Positions 18,389 to 26,986 of a stretch of DNA of 64,000 nt are shown piece after piece. This stretch comes from Paenibacillus sp. TCA20 (GTDB taxonomy: Bacteria > Bacillota > Bacilli > Paenibacillales > Paenibacillaceae): positions 268,880-332,879 of the forward strand of contig NZ_BBIW01000006.1 in the NCBI RefSeq assembly GCF_000732325.1. Direction: 5' to 3'. The translations under genes and the position numbers were made by a program. Position 1 is the first letter of the stretch. Each line of letters opens with the position of its first letter. The notes beneath the pieces were generated by a model, which was not told the origin of the DNA, made no database searches, and was given only the letters and a program-made list of their open reading frames with translations.

Positions 18389-19474
18389 CTATTCCAGCCC
18401 AACTTCATCTTTGGTGTAGTATCCGGAATCAATTACAACTTCCTCCAGATTCGTCGCATCCACAGATACTGGCTCAAGCAGGTAGGACGGCACAACCATT
18501 TTTCCATTATCGTAGCTCTCCGTATCATTCACTTCTGCTTCGGTCCCAGAGAGAACGCTTTCAACCATGGCAACCGTTCGCTCCGCCAGCTGACGTGTAT
18601 CCTTAAATACGGTTTGTGTCTGTTCTCCTCTGACGATGGATTTGATGGAGGACAGCTCTGCATCCTGTCCAGTAATTACAGGCATCGGATTGTTAGAGCT
18701 TCCATAGCCTACACCTTTTAGAGAAGAAATGATGCCCAGACTTAACGAATCAGCAGGAGCAAGAATTGCATCAATCCGCTCATTTGAGTAATGCGCACTG
18801 ATCAAATTATCCATCCGCTTCTGCGCTTCCGCACCATCCCATCTGAGCGTAGCGATTTGACTCATTGAATTCTGTTTGCTTCGTATGACGAGCTGACCGG
18901 AGTCAATATACGGCTGTAGAACAGACATAGCGCCGTCAAAGAAGAAGTAAGCATTGTTATCGTCCGGTGATCCGCCAAACAGCTCGATATTAAACGGTCC
19001 CTTGCCTTCCTTGAGGCCCAGCTTCTCCTCTATATAAGAGCCTTGAAGAACACCGACTTGGAAATTATCAAATGTAGCATAATAGGACAGATGCTCTGTA
19101 TTACGAATCAATCGGTCATAAGCAATGACACGAATGCCTTGGTCATGAGCCTTGCTGATGACATCGGTTAATGTATTTCCGTCAACGGATGCAATCACGA
19201 TCACATCCACGCCTTTTGTAATCATGTTCTCGATCTGTGCAATCTGATTCTCGACTACATCCTCCGCATATTGCAGATCGGTCTTGAAGCCTTTCTCTTC
19301 AAACAGCTTCACCATGTTATTCCCGTCGGCTACCCATCTCTCCGCCGATTTCGTTGGCATGGCGATGCCGACATAGCCCTGACTTTCGCTGCCGCCTGTC
19401 GTCTCCGCAAGATTACATGCACTCAAAGAGATAACGAGCACGAAGAGAAGAAGATAGGTTAGTGCTTTCTTCAT
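18389..19474 (-). CDS. chvE: Sugar-binding lipoprotein, ChvE-like (AraE-like)
   Basis: 361 residues from the ATG at 19474, preceded by AAGGGTGG. A signal peptide ends in the lipobox LSAC, so it is lipid-anchored outside the cell. The type I periplasmic fold is clear ([34 protein letters not shown] region; [10 protein letters not shown]). The ChvE branch binds pentoses and hexoses. It opens the transporter operon just downstream of a good cre match. Arabinose specificity is inferred from synteny with AraPST-AraEGH and from nearby abfA. Confidence 0.9.
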   Translation of the reverse strand: MKKALTYLLLFVLVISLSACNLAETTGGSESQGYVGIAMPTKSAERWVADGNNMVKLFEEKGFKTDLQYAEDVVENQIAQIENMITKGVDVIVIASVDGNTLTDVISKAHDQGIRVIAYDRLIRNTEHLSYYATFDNFQVGVLQGSYIEEKLGLKEGKGPFNIELFGGSPDDNNAYFFFDGAMSVLQPYIDSGQLVIRSKQNSMSQIATLRWDGAEAQKRMDNLISAHYSNERIDAILAPADSLSLGIISSLKGVGYGSSNNPMPVITGQDAELSSIKSIVRGEQTQTVFKDTRQLAERTVAMVESVLSGTEAEVNDTESYDNGKMVVPSYLLEPVSVDATNLEEVVIDSGYYTKDEVGLE

Positions 19475-19523
19475 CGTTTCCACCCTTTCGCTTGTACGAT
19501 TGTGCCTGGATTAAAGCTTTTAT

Positions 19524-19537
19524 AGTTAGCGCTTTCA
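19524..19537 (-). promoter_or_regulatory. cre-like catabolite repression site upstream of chvE-like gene
   Basis: TGAAAGCGCTAACT on the minus strand, preceded by A, fits the broad CcpA consensus WTGNAANCGNWNNCW at every position. It lies 50 bases before the start of the binding-protein gene. Confidence 0.7.
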
Positions 19538-19667
19538 TATCCATTGATCCCTTGTTTCTTCTATAATGATATCTCAACGCTTCTTGAATCGTCTTTGCAC
19601 ATTTGCAACCGTTTTTATAAAAATCAAACCTTTCTTGGCAATATCCCGATAGGAGTTCCGTGGCAAC

Positions 19668-19695
19668 AAAAAAAAACGCCTTGCGGCGTTTTTTT
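19668..19695 (-). terminator. Terminator between the sensor operon and the transporter operon region
   Basis: AAAAAACGCC-ttgc-GGCGTTTTTT, about 45 bases after the response-regulator stop. A second small stem (GAGCAT / ATGCTC) lies at 19706-19728. The transporter therefore needs its own promoter. Confidence 0.88.
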
Positions 19696-19737
19696 CAAAA
19701 TGAAGAGCATATCTTCCTTGGATGCTCTATTAATTCT

Positions 19738-20943
19738 CTAAACAAAGGCTTCGCCCTTACGATATTTGTTCGGGGAAATGCCGATGACCTTCTTGAATGC
19801 AGTGCTGAAGTAGTGCTGACTCTCATATCCGATATGATCGGCAATCTCGTGCATGGCAAGACTGCTGCTATTCAGCAGCTGTATCGCTTTGTGAATCCGA
19901 ATTCCGGTCAGCAGGGCAATAAATGACTCCCCGAGCTCCTTCTTCAGCATGCGGCTCAAATATACGGGTGAAACTCCCAGCTCGGAAGCCACCAGCTCCA
20001 GTGTCAAAGCGTGGTTGTGATAATGCTCCTGCAAATATTGCCGGGCTCTTCGTACAAGCGGAGATAGCGAAGCCTCCTGATAGATGCATTCCTTGCACAG
20101 GTTGTATGCCTCTAGAAGCTCCATCTCCACTCCAACATCCTCAGCAGCGGTGTGTAGAGTGACACCCAGATTCTCCTTGGCCGCCTCCTCGATCTTCATG
20201 AGCAGCTCTGGTGTGAGCCTGCTCCAGCTGATCCCTACGATCAGATCAGATCCATTTCTGAACACAAGTGCTTCCGAGGTGCCAATCAGCTCTTCAACAA
20301 TGTTCTTGACCGCATACAGATACAGCTGGCGATCGCCTTCCTTCAAGATCGTATTCGGCATGCTTACCTCTGGCCAGCGGATCACGAGACAACTTGCGGG
20401 AGAAGCTGCAGGAAGAGAGAGCAGACTGAGCTGCATCCCAAGCTCCTCTTCGTTCAGTCTGCCTTGTACCCATTCCTGTCCCAGCTGCTCTCGCAGTACC
20501 TCCCTTCTCTTGCGGAGATGCTCCCTGGCAGATGCCTGTTTCTCCTTCTCCAGCTGCTCCTCATCGAGTGAAGCCTTAATTCGCTGCAGCACACTCATCA
20601 GCTCATCCGTTTCAACCGGCTTCAATATATATTCCTCCACACCCAGCCGAATCGCTTGCTGCGCATAGCTGAATTCATCATACCCTGTAATGATAATGCA
20701 TCTGCATTCCTGCTTCTGCTCTCGAAGTGCCTGAATGAATGAAATGCCATTCATAATCGGCATATTCATATCGACGAGCACAAGATCAGCTCCCCGTTCT
20801 AGTACAAGCTCCAGTGCTTCCGCTCCGTCTTCGGCGAGTCCGATGACTTCCATGCCAAGAGAAGCCCAGTCTACCGACTCGCTGATGCCTTCACGAATGA
20901 TAGGTTCATCATCCGCAATCAATACTTGATATGGTTTATTCAT
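19738..20943 (-). CDS. Response regulator with AraC output domain, AraT/YesN-like
   Basis: 401 residues. The receiver domain has acidic residues Asp11/Asp12, phospho-acceptor Asp58 (LVLVDMNMP) and Lys108. A linker with a coiled segment (about 130-165) follows, and two helix-turn-helix motifs of AraC type end the protein (VASELGVSPVYLSRMLKKELG; IADHIGYESQHYFSTAFKKVIG). The start overlaps the kinase stop by four bases. It should activate the adjacent transporter genes when the sugar sensor is occupied. Confidence 0.92.
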   Translation of the reverse strand: MNKPYQVLIADDEPIIREGISESVDWASLGMEVIGLAEDGAEALELVLERGADLVLVDMNMPIMNGISFIQALREQKQECRCIIITGYDEFSYAQQAIRLGVEEYILKPVETDELMSVLQRIKASLDEEQLEKEKQASAREHLRKRREVLREQLGQEWVQGRLNEEELGMQLSLLSLPAASPASCLVIRWPEVSMPNTILKEGDRQLYLYAVKNIVEELIGTSEALVFRNGSDLIVGISWSRLTPELLMKIEEAAKENLGVTLHTAAEDVGVEMELLEAYNLCKECIYQEASLSPLVRRARQYLQEHYHNHALTLELVASELGVSPVYLSRMLKKELGESFIALLTGIRIHKAIQLLNSSSLAMHEIADHIGYESQHYFSTAFKKVIGISPNKYRKGEAFV

Positions 20944-22802
20944 AGCTCCTCCTCCTGTTCGTGGTCAGCCATGACTTGAGGCTCGGTCAACAAAGGATGC
21001 TTAATCGTGACCGTTGTGCCTTCCCCCAGCGTGCTGTCCAGCTGCACGCCGTAATCTGTTCCGAATGCGAGCTGAATTCGGGCCTGCACATTTAACAGGC
21101 CATAGCTCTTCGGTGACTCCTTCTCTTCATGCTGCTTATCTATGGTGATCAATGGATTGGCAAGCTTCTCCCTCAGCTGCTGAAGCCGCTCCTCATCCAT
21201 GCCCGCCCCATTATCTGTGATCGTCATCAGAAGATAGTCGGTTTGCTGTTCCACCTGAATTCGAATGTTGCCTGCACCGCGCCTGGCCTTGATGCCATGA
21301 TAGATCGCATTCTCAACGATCGGCTGCATGATCAGCTTGACAACATAGAATCTTCTGACCTCCTCCTGCAGCTCGATCTGGCAGTTCAGTCGGTCCCGAT
21401 AACGGGTCTTCTGAATCTGCAAATAGCTGGTGATATGATCTATCTCTTCGGACACCGGAATCATGCTGCTGCCCTTACTGAGCCCGATTCTAAACAATCG
21501 GGATAACGATTTCACCATTTCGGATACATCTTCCGCCCCCTGCTTGCGTGCCATCCAGTGGATGGTATCCAGTGTGTTATACAAAAAGTGCGGCTTGATG
21601 TGAGCGGTAAGACTGCGCAGCTCAGCTGCCTGCTTCTGTTTTTCTTTTCTCCGGTTCATAGCCATCAGCTTCTTGATCTCCTGCAGCATCCGGTTAAAGC
21701 TGACACCGAGCATTCCGACCTCATCTCCACGGTTACCGAGATTACGCAGCGTCATGTCGCCTTTTTCGGCCTTCTGCATCAAGCTCATCAAGTGATGAAT
21801 CGGCCTTGAGATGGATTGTGACAGGACATAAGCCGCCGTTAGTCCAAACATGCAAACAATAAACAAATAGCAAATCACATAAAAATGAATTTCTCTAACA
21901 GCAATTGCTGAATCACCTGTATTGAACACCCCGATCGTACGCCAGCCGGTGTAAGAAGAGGTCTGGTATTGAAACTGAAAGTTCTGATCTCCCACTTGTT
22001 TTGTAAAGGTTCCATAGGAGGCATCTTCAAACCAGGAGCTCTCCAACTGAGTAATAATGGACTGATCCGGTGCGAAGATTTTATTCCCATCCTGATCCTG
22101 AATCATTAAATATCCATCTTTACCTAACGTGACATCCCTTGCAATGCCTGAGATCGAGAACAGCTTCAGGTCGATCAAAATAACGCCTCGCGTTTCCCGA
22201 GTCTCCGGATCAACCAAAGCTCTGGATACAGACACGACTTCATCCGGCGTATAGTTCACATGGGTAGTTACTCTCCGCTCTCCAGGATGCCCGATGACCG
22301 TAAAGATCCCTTTCTGATCCACGGCAGCCTGATACCAGCTCTCTTGTGTGAGATCTGTATCATCTACAGCATACATTTCGTTGCTTATATATTCCCCTTC
22401 ATTATTAATGATTAAGATCCCTGCAATATCGGGATGAAGTGTTGTAAACCCCTGTAAAAAAACTTGAACACTTCCTGAGCTCTTCACCCGCTCTCTTACC
22501 TCGGGAGTACCATCAATAAACTGCTGAACATCCTCATCAAATTCGGTGAGATAGGTAATGTTCTGCAGATTTTCAATGGACTTGTCGAGCGACTGATTCA
22601 CTTTACCAATCAGCTGTAGTGTATTGTCTTCGACCTGCCTTTCCACAATTCGATCCACGGTCCAATTGACGATTAATCCAAGACCCAGTGCAGGCACGAT
22701 ACCAATTAATAGAAAAAGAATGGAGAGCTGATAACGCAGCGGCATTTGACTGAACTTAAGTCGTTTCCATAACCTTCCAGATCTGCGCTCATTATTTCGC
22801 AT
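20940..22802 (-). CDS. Membrane sensor histidine kinase, AraS/YesM-like
   Basis: 620 residues from the ATG at 22802. Two membrane helices (about 25-45 and 300-325) flank a dCache-like extracellular region. A HAMP segment and a HisKA-7TM-type kinase core follow, with the phospho-His in HIKPHFLYNTLDTI near residue 400. The ATP-binding end has the N-box (VENAIYHGIKA) and G1 (DNGAGM). An 11-base overlap with the upstream sugar-sensor gene and GGAG before the ATG fix the start; the open frame extends 72 bases further but would run into that gene. Confidence 0.92.
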   Translation of the reverse strand: MRNNERRSGRLWKRLKFSQMPLRYQLSILFLLIGIVPALGLGLIVNWTVDRIVERQVEDNTLQLIGKVNQSLDKSIENLQNITYLTEFDEDVQQFIDGTPEVRERVKSSGSVQVFLQGFTTLHPDIAGILIINNEGEYISNEMYAVDDTDLTQESWYQAAVDQKGIFTVIGHPGERRVTTHVNYTPDEVVSVSRALVDPETRETRGVILIDLKLFSISGIARDVTLGKDGYLMIQDQDGNKIFAPDQSIITQLESSWFEDASYGTFTKQVGDQNFQFQYQTSSYTGWRTIGVFNTGDSAIAVREIHFYVICYLFIVCMFGLTAAYVLSQSISRPIHHLMSLMQKAEKGDMTLRNLGNRGDEVGMLGVSFNRMLQEIKKLMAMNRRKEKQKQAAELRSLTAHIKPHFLYNTLDTIHWMARKQGAEDVSEMVKSLSRLFRIGLSKGSSMIPVSEEIDHITSYLQIQKTRYRDRLNCQIELQEEVRRFYVVKLIMQPIVENAIYHGIKARRGAGNIRIQVEQQTDYLLMTITDNGAGMDEERLQQLREKLANPLITIDKQHEEKESPKSYGLLNVQARIQLAFGTDYGVQLDSTLGEGTTVTIKHPLLTEPQVMADHEQEEEL

Positions 22803-23793
22803 AATACTGCTCCACATTCTGTTTGGTAACCACATTAATTCCTGTATCGACCTGGACTGGAACCGGTGACACATCGTCTGTCGCAGAAGGCGCCGGAATC
22901 GTCAGATCATGGTGAAGATGGAACAAATATTGTAAGGACCAGTACCCCATATTCCATGTTCCCTGTGCAATGCTTGCCGCAATAGCACCTTCCTTGATCA
23001 AATCAAGTGTGGCTTTGTTCGTATCAAAGCTCACAATTGGAACCGGACCCCCATACTGCTGAACCGCTTCAGCGACACCGACACCACTTGCTGCTTCGGT
23101 GACGAATACTCCAGCAAGATCCGGATACTTCTCAAGCAGTGCCGCAGTCACTTGTTCCGCATCCTCTGCATTTCCTTTTCCATTAACCGTATCGACTACT
23201 TTCATCATCGGATAGGTGCTCTCCAGCGTATCCTTGAATCCTTGAATCCGCTCTGTATGATTGTGCTGTCCAGGTACAGTAACGATCGCTACCTGTCCCT
23301 CTCTTCCTGCCAGCTTCGCCATCTGAGCTGCTGCGGTTGCCCCAGCGTTGTAATTATTCGTTGCCAGGAAGGAGTAAGCTTTGCTGTTCGGTGCACCTGA
23401 GTCAAACAGCACGACCGGGATGTTCTCCTCAATCGCGCGGTCGATAACACCATCGAGTCCATTCGTGTCAATCGCAGAGATGGCGATGCCTGCTGGTTTC
23501 TTCGCAATCACCTGGTCCAGTACCATAATCTGCTCCTGCAGGTCGTACTCCGTTGCTCCTCTATATTCAATGGACACGTTCAAAGCGTCAGCCGCATCCT
23601 CAAAGCCCTTAAGCACGCTCTTCCAGTACTCAGAGCCAGATTGGAAGGTGACCATCACATAACGCTCCGAGATATCTCCTCTCAGACCTTCACCCGCAGC
23701 TCCTCTATTGTCCACGTCCTCTGTCATATATTGAAATATATAAACCAAAAAAGCGAATATTAAAAGCGCATAGATCAGCATCATCTTTTTCAA
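22792..23793 (-). CDS. Membrane-anchored sugar-binding sensor, AraP/XylFII-like
   Basis: 333 residues. An uncleaved-looking N-terminal helix (residues 3-22, no lipobox) anchors a type I sugar-binding domain (VMVTFQSGSEYWKSVLKGFEDAA; IAISAIDTNGLDGVIDRAIE; PVPIVSFDTN). Sugar-binding proteins encoded with an extracytoplasmic-sensing kinase pass the ligand signal to it, as XylFII does with LytS and AraP with AraS. The start is TTG with GGAGG ten bases upstream. It is the first gene of a three-gene operon of overlapping genes. Confidence 0.88.
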   Translation of the reverse strand: MKKMMLIYALLIFAFLVYIFQYMTEDVDNRGAAGEGLRGDISERYVMVTFQSGSEYWKSVLKGFEDAADALNVSIEYRGATEYDLQEQIMVLDQVIAKKPAGIAISAIDTNGLDGVIDRAIEENIPVVLFDSGAPNSKAYSFLATNNYNAGATAAAQMAKLAGREGQVAIVTVPGQHNHTERIQGFKDTLESTYPMMKVVDTVNGKGNAEDAEQVTAALLEKYPDLAGVFVTEAASGVGVAEAVQQYGGPVPIVSFDTNKATLDLIKEGAIAASIAQGTWNMGYWSLQYLFHLHHDLTIPAPSATDDVSPVPVQVDTGINVVTKQNVEQYYAK

Positions 23794-23830
23794 TATAGCT
23801 ACGCCTCCTCGGTCTGTTCCAATGCCAGCA

Positions 23831-23844
23831 TTTAACCGCTTTCA
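23831..23844 (-). promoter_or_regulatory. cre-like site upstream of the sugar sensor operon
   Basis: TGAAAGCGGTTAAA on the minus strand, one mismatch from the CcpA consensus (A for C near the end), 38 bases before the start. Confidence 0.5.
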
Positions 23845-23951
23845 TTAATCATTATAAATCGAGCTGTCAAGACTGTGAACTTCATGACAACAGACCCCCA
23901 TCGCTGAGAGTCTGTCGCTACAATACATATGCACGAGTCTAGTTTACGAGT

Positions 23952-24629
23952 CTAGTTTAAGAAATGGACCATTTGGTGAAGCGCTTCTCTATCTGATGTA
24001 TGCTCATTATAGGGACTGTCTTCGACAGCATAGCCAAGAACAACACCAGAGCGGATAATCAGATGATCCGGAATCGACAGCTTCTCTCTAAGTATTTGGG
24101 GATAAGCAATCGAATTAAAGGCGGGAACACTCTGCACATGATGATGCTCAGCGGCCAGCACAAGATATCCGGCGAAGGTGCCCAGATCCATGGTCGACCA
24201 ATCCGTAAGCGATCGCTCCTGACAAATAATAACCAGGGCTGTTCCATCAAAGAACGAAATGTTATTGCGTCGATTCAGCTCTCTTGCCTTCTCATCCTCA
24301 CGATCGATCCCCATACACTCAAACATATGTATGCTGTTACGGATGCTGCGCTCCTGCATATATTCAGGCCATTCCTTCGGAACAGGAACATCCGTATTGT
24401 ATGGCTCTGAACGATCAAACGCAGCTAAATAGGCCTCTCTGACCGCTTCTAAGGTGCCGCCTGTAGCAATAAATACCTCCCAAGGCTGGGTATTCGCCCA
24501 GGATGGTGCACGCAGTGCATCTGTTAATATATTCTCAAGGGTCGCCTGCGGAATAGGCTTGCTCTTGTCAAATTTACGGTGAGACTTTCGGCTCTGGAAC
24601 AGGTTCTTACTCTCTTCATGATGGTTCAC
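23952..24629 (-). CDS. Nitroreductase-family FMN oxidoreductase
   Basis: 225 residues, GTG start behind AGGAGGAG. FMN-binding motifs are visible: RKSHRKFDKSKPIP near the start, APSWANTQPWEVFIATG, and near the end GVVLGYAVEDSPYN. The family reduces nitro, quinone or flavin-like compounds with NAD(P)H in the cytoplasm. It stands alone between the sensor operon and a divergent acyltransferase. A 14-base direct repeat (CGAGTCTAGTTTA) spans its stop codon. The physiological substrate is unknown. Confidence 0.88.
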   Translation of the reverse strand: MNHHEESKNLFQSRKSHRKFDKSKPIPQATLENILTDALRAPSWANTQPWEVFIATGGTLEAVREAYLAAFDRSEPYNTDVPVPKEWPEYMQERSIRNSIHMFECMGIDREDEKARELNRRNNISFFDGTALVIICQERSLTDWSTMDLGTFAGYLVLAAEHHHVQSVPAFNSIAYPQILREKLSIPDHLIIRSGVVLGYAVEDSPYNEHTSDREALHQMVHFLN

Positions 24630-24855
24630 TATTGGTTCTCCTCCATTCCTATACTCTATATCTCTGGAATTGACGATTCTTCATGAACGATAATATATAC
24701 AGACAATAATTACAAGCACACACAGTCCCAAGTTGTAGTATACTTGCTCATGTTATTTGTTATTTCATCTATTCTTAATGTTGATTCGTTACAATAATGA
24801 CTCCAAGTGCCTGCCTACTTGTCATGAGAAACAACTATTAGGAGGTTATCTACTA

Positions 24856-26055
24856 TTGAAAAAACCTAGAATCGAGGAGCTGACACCTCTACGGGGACTC
24901 GCGTTCCTCGCGATTGTGATGCAGCACAGCCTCGCGGAATATATATACCGGGCGGATATACTTGCGCCAGATTCCACCATGCTTATGATTGTGTATCATT
25001 TGACAAGGTTCGGTACACCGACATTCGTGTTCCTGTCCGCCGTACTTCTGTTCTATAACTATGAGAAGAAGCTGCACTATTCAAGCTTTATCCGCAAAAG
25101 ATTCGGAGATATTTATGTCCCGTTCCTGTTATGGACAGTTCTATACTGGCTGAGTGTAAGACTGACGGCTGGCACCAACTGGCTGAGTGCTGACACCTGG
25201 ACAAGCCTTGTTAGTGAATGGTTTGTTCCTCAAGCCGGTTATCAGCTGTGGTTCGTCATCATGGTATTCCAGTTCTATCTGCTGTTTCCGCTGTTCCGGA
25301 AAGCCGCTCTGTTTCTGAAGAGCAGACTGACTCCTCTCGATCCGACGCGGCAGAACCGTACGGTTGTTACTATTATCGTACTCACTGGCGCTGCCTATGC
25401 TTATCTGTTATACCTGTCTTATTACGAGATGGGCGCTTGGGCAGCAGAAGCAGGCGGGATAACCCAAACACTGCTAGGGTACAGATCTTATTCTTTTATT
25501 ATGTATTTCTTTTATTTTATTCTTGGTGCACTGGTTGCCTTCATGCTCGAAAAATTTCGCAAATGGATACTCAAAATTATGCCCTGGACTGCGTTCCTGT
25601 CCATCGCCTTATTCACACTGCTCGCTTATGATGTGCTTCGCGGCTCTTCTGATGTGATGAACCTGAACATATCTACCTATTTGAAGCCTCAGACCTTTGC
25701 TTTGATTTTGACACAGATGTTCCTGCTGTATGGATTCATGCTTGTCATCTCGCCGCAGAGCCGTTTCCGCAAGCTGTTTACATGGATCGGAAGATATTCA
25801 TACGGCGGTTATCTTGTCCATGCCATGGTCATTTACGGCATCGCATTCTTCACTAGACCAATGGAGCTGTCTGGATATCATTTGCCGGTAACGATCATCA
25901 CATTCCTGCTTACCGTCATCGTATCGCTGCTCATCAGCTTTGGCTTGTCCAAGCTGCCTGGATCAAGATATCTGGTAGGACTTGCGCGCAGACCTAAGAA
26001 CAAGACCGCGAGAGACAAGGACAAGACGGTCCCGGCAGAAGGTGCTGTGCTCTGA
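24856..26055 (+). CDS. Acyltransferase-3 family membrane protein
   Basis: 399 residues from a TTG at 24856, which has AGGAGGT nine bases upstream; the open frame extends 99 bases further but without a ribosome site. Ten or so membrane helices and the family motif ELTPLRGLAFLAIVMQHSL with its conserved Arg and His are visible. The family O-acetylates or succinylates surface glycans, teichoic acids or peptidoglycan. A basic tail (RRPKNKTARDKDK) ends the protein. Single gene with its own terminator; the substrate is unknown. Confidence 0.85.
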   Translation: MKKPRIEELTPLRGLAFLAIVMQHSLAEYIYRADILAPDSTMLMIVYHLTRFGTPTFVFLSAVLLFYNYEKKLHYSSFIRKRFGDIYVPFLLWTVLYWLSVRLTAGTNWLSADTWTSLVSEWFVPQAGYQLWFVIMVFQFYLLFPLFRKAALFLKSRLTPLDPTRQNRTVVTIIVLTGAAYAYLLYLSYYEMGAWAAEAGGITQTLLGYRSYSFIMYFFYFILGALVAFMLEKFRKWILKIMPWTAFLSIALFTLLAYDVLRGSSDVMNLNISTYLKPQTFALILTQMFLLYGFMLVISPQSRFRKLFTWIGRYSYGGYLVHAMVIYGIAFFTRPMELSGYHLPVTIITFLLTVIVSLLISFGLSKLPGSRYLVGLARRPKNKTARDKDKTVPAEGAVL

Positions 26056-26125
26056 GTTAAGAAAAATGCATCATTTTCCTGTTATTCTTAATCTGCACAT
26101 GCAGATTTCCCTAGTAATTAAACAT

Positions 26126-26177
26126 CCCCTTCAAGCTTCGTCTGTCAATGTATGACATTCCTGCTTGAAGGGGATTT
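26126..26177. terminator. Bidirectional terminator
   Basis: ATCCCCTTCAAGC / GCTTGAAGGGGAT with TTTTTT, between convergent genes. Confidence 0.9.
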
Positions 26178-26189
26178 TTTATTCAGACT

Positions 26190-26882
26190 TTAGCTATGAT
26201 CATGCTTAAGGGCTTCTTTTCCCGGCGCCCCATCGATCTTGATCTTCCGATGGATAAACTTCTCCAGATCAGGTGTTAACTCTTCCTTCAATTTATCCAC
26301 CAGCTGTTTCTCGGATACACCTTTTGATTTGGCGATTTCAGCCAGTGACTTTCCTTGCCGAAGCTCTTGGTTAAGCTGATCCGGCGTCAGACCGAGAAAC
26401 TTGGCAATTTCCTCGCGATTTAAACGATGTCCTTTGCCATGATGTGCATGCCGCCCGCGAAGCTCACTGAGCGGAGTGTTGATCACTTTGGCGAGCCGGG
26501 CGTGAATATTTGATTTCATCGTGGTGCCTTGTTCTTTCGTGAGGCAGCCTTCTTTGACCGCGGCATCCACCCGCTTATCGATAGCAGGAATAAGCTTCTT
26601 CTCGAGCTGCTTGTCTGTCATTCCCTTCGACTGCGCAATGCTTACAATCGTCTTCCCTTGTTCCATTTGGGATGCCAGTTCCTTCAGATCCATATTCAGA
26701 ATCTTGGCTGTCTCATCCATGAAATAGAGGTGATGTCCTTGACCGCAATTTGCATCTACCTCAAACTCGGTAAATACCGGATCCGGGGTCTTTGCTTCCT
26801 GTGCTTCGGCCCCTCCTGCATACCCTGTCATAATCGAAATCAGAAGAGCCGCAGAAGCGATGCGCGAAATATATTTGTTCAT
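26190..26882 (-). CDS. Secreted protein with two helical repeats, function unknown
   Basis: 230 residues from the ATG at 26882 (AAAGGTGG upstream). A signal peptide ends near GGAEA. Two copies of a roughly 45-residue unit follow: AKILNMDLKELASQMEQGKTIVSIAQSKG... and AKFLGLTPDQLNQELRQGKSLAEIAKSKG.... The pattern is helical and charged, with a His-rich linker (GRHAHHGKGH) that could bind metal. Similar repeats occur in uncharacterised secreted proteins of Bacillales (DUF2680-like). It lies downstream of a sensor kinase on the same strand. Confidence 0.7.
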   Translation of the reverse strand: MNKYISRIASAALLISIMTGYAGGAEAQEAKTPDPVFTEFEVDANCGQGHHLYFMDETAKILNMDLKELASQMEQGKTIVSIAQSKGMTDKQLEKKLIPAIDKRVDAAVKEGCLTKEQGTTMKSNIHARLAKVINTPLSELRGRHAHHGKGHRLNREEIAKFLGLTPDQLNQELRQGKSLAEIAKSKGVSEKQLVDKLKEELTPDLEKFIHRKIKIDGAPGKEALKHDHS

Positions 26883-26986
26883 GTGTTTGTCCACCTTTCT
26901 AGCTGCAATAAATTGTCTGCACTTCGTTAGTGTGGACGAACACACCCTTTTTTATCCATTGCACATGAACAACCTGAATTACAAGC

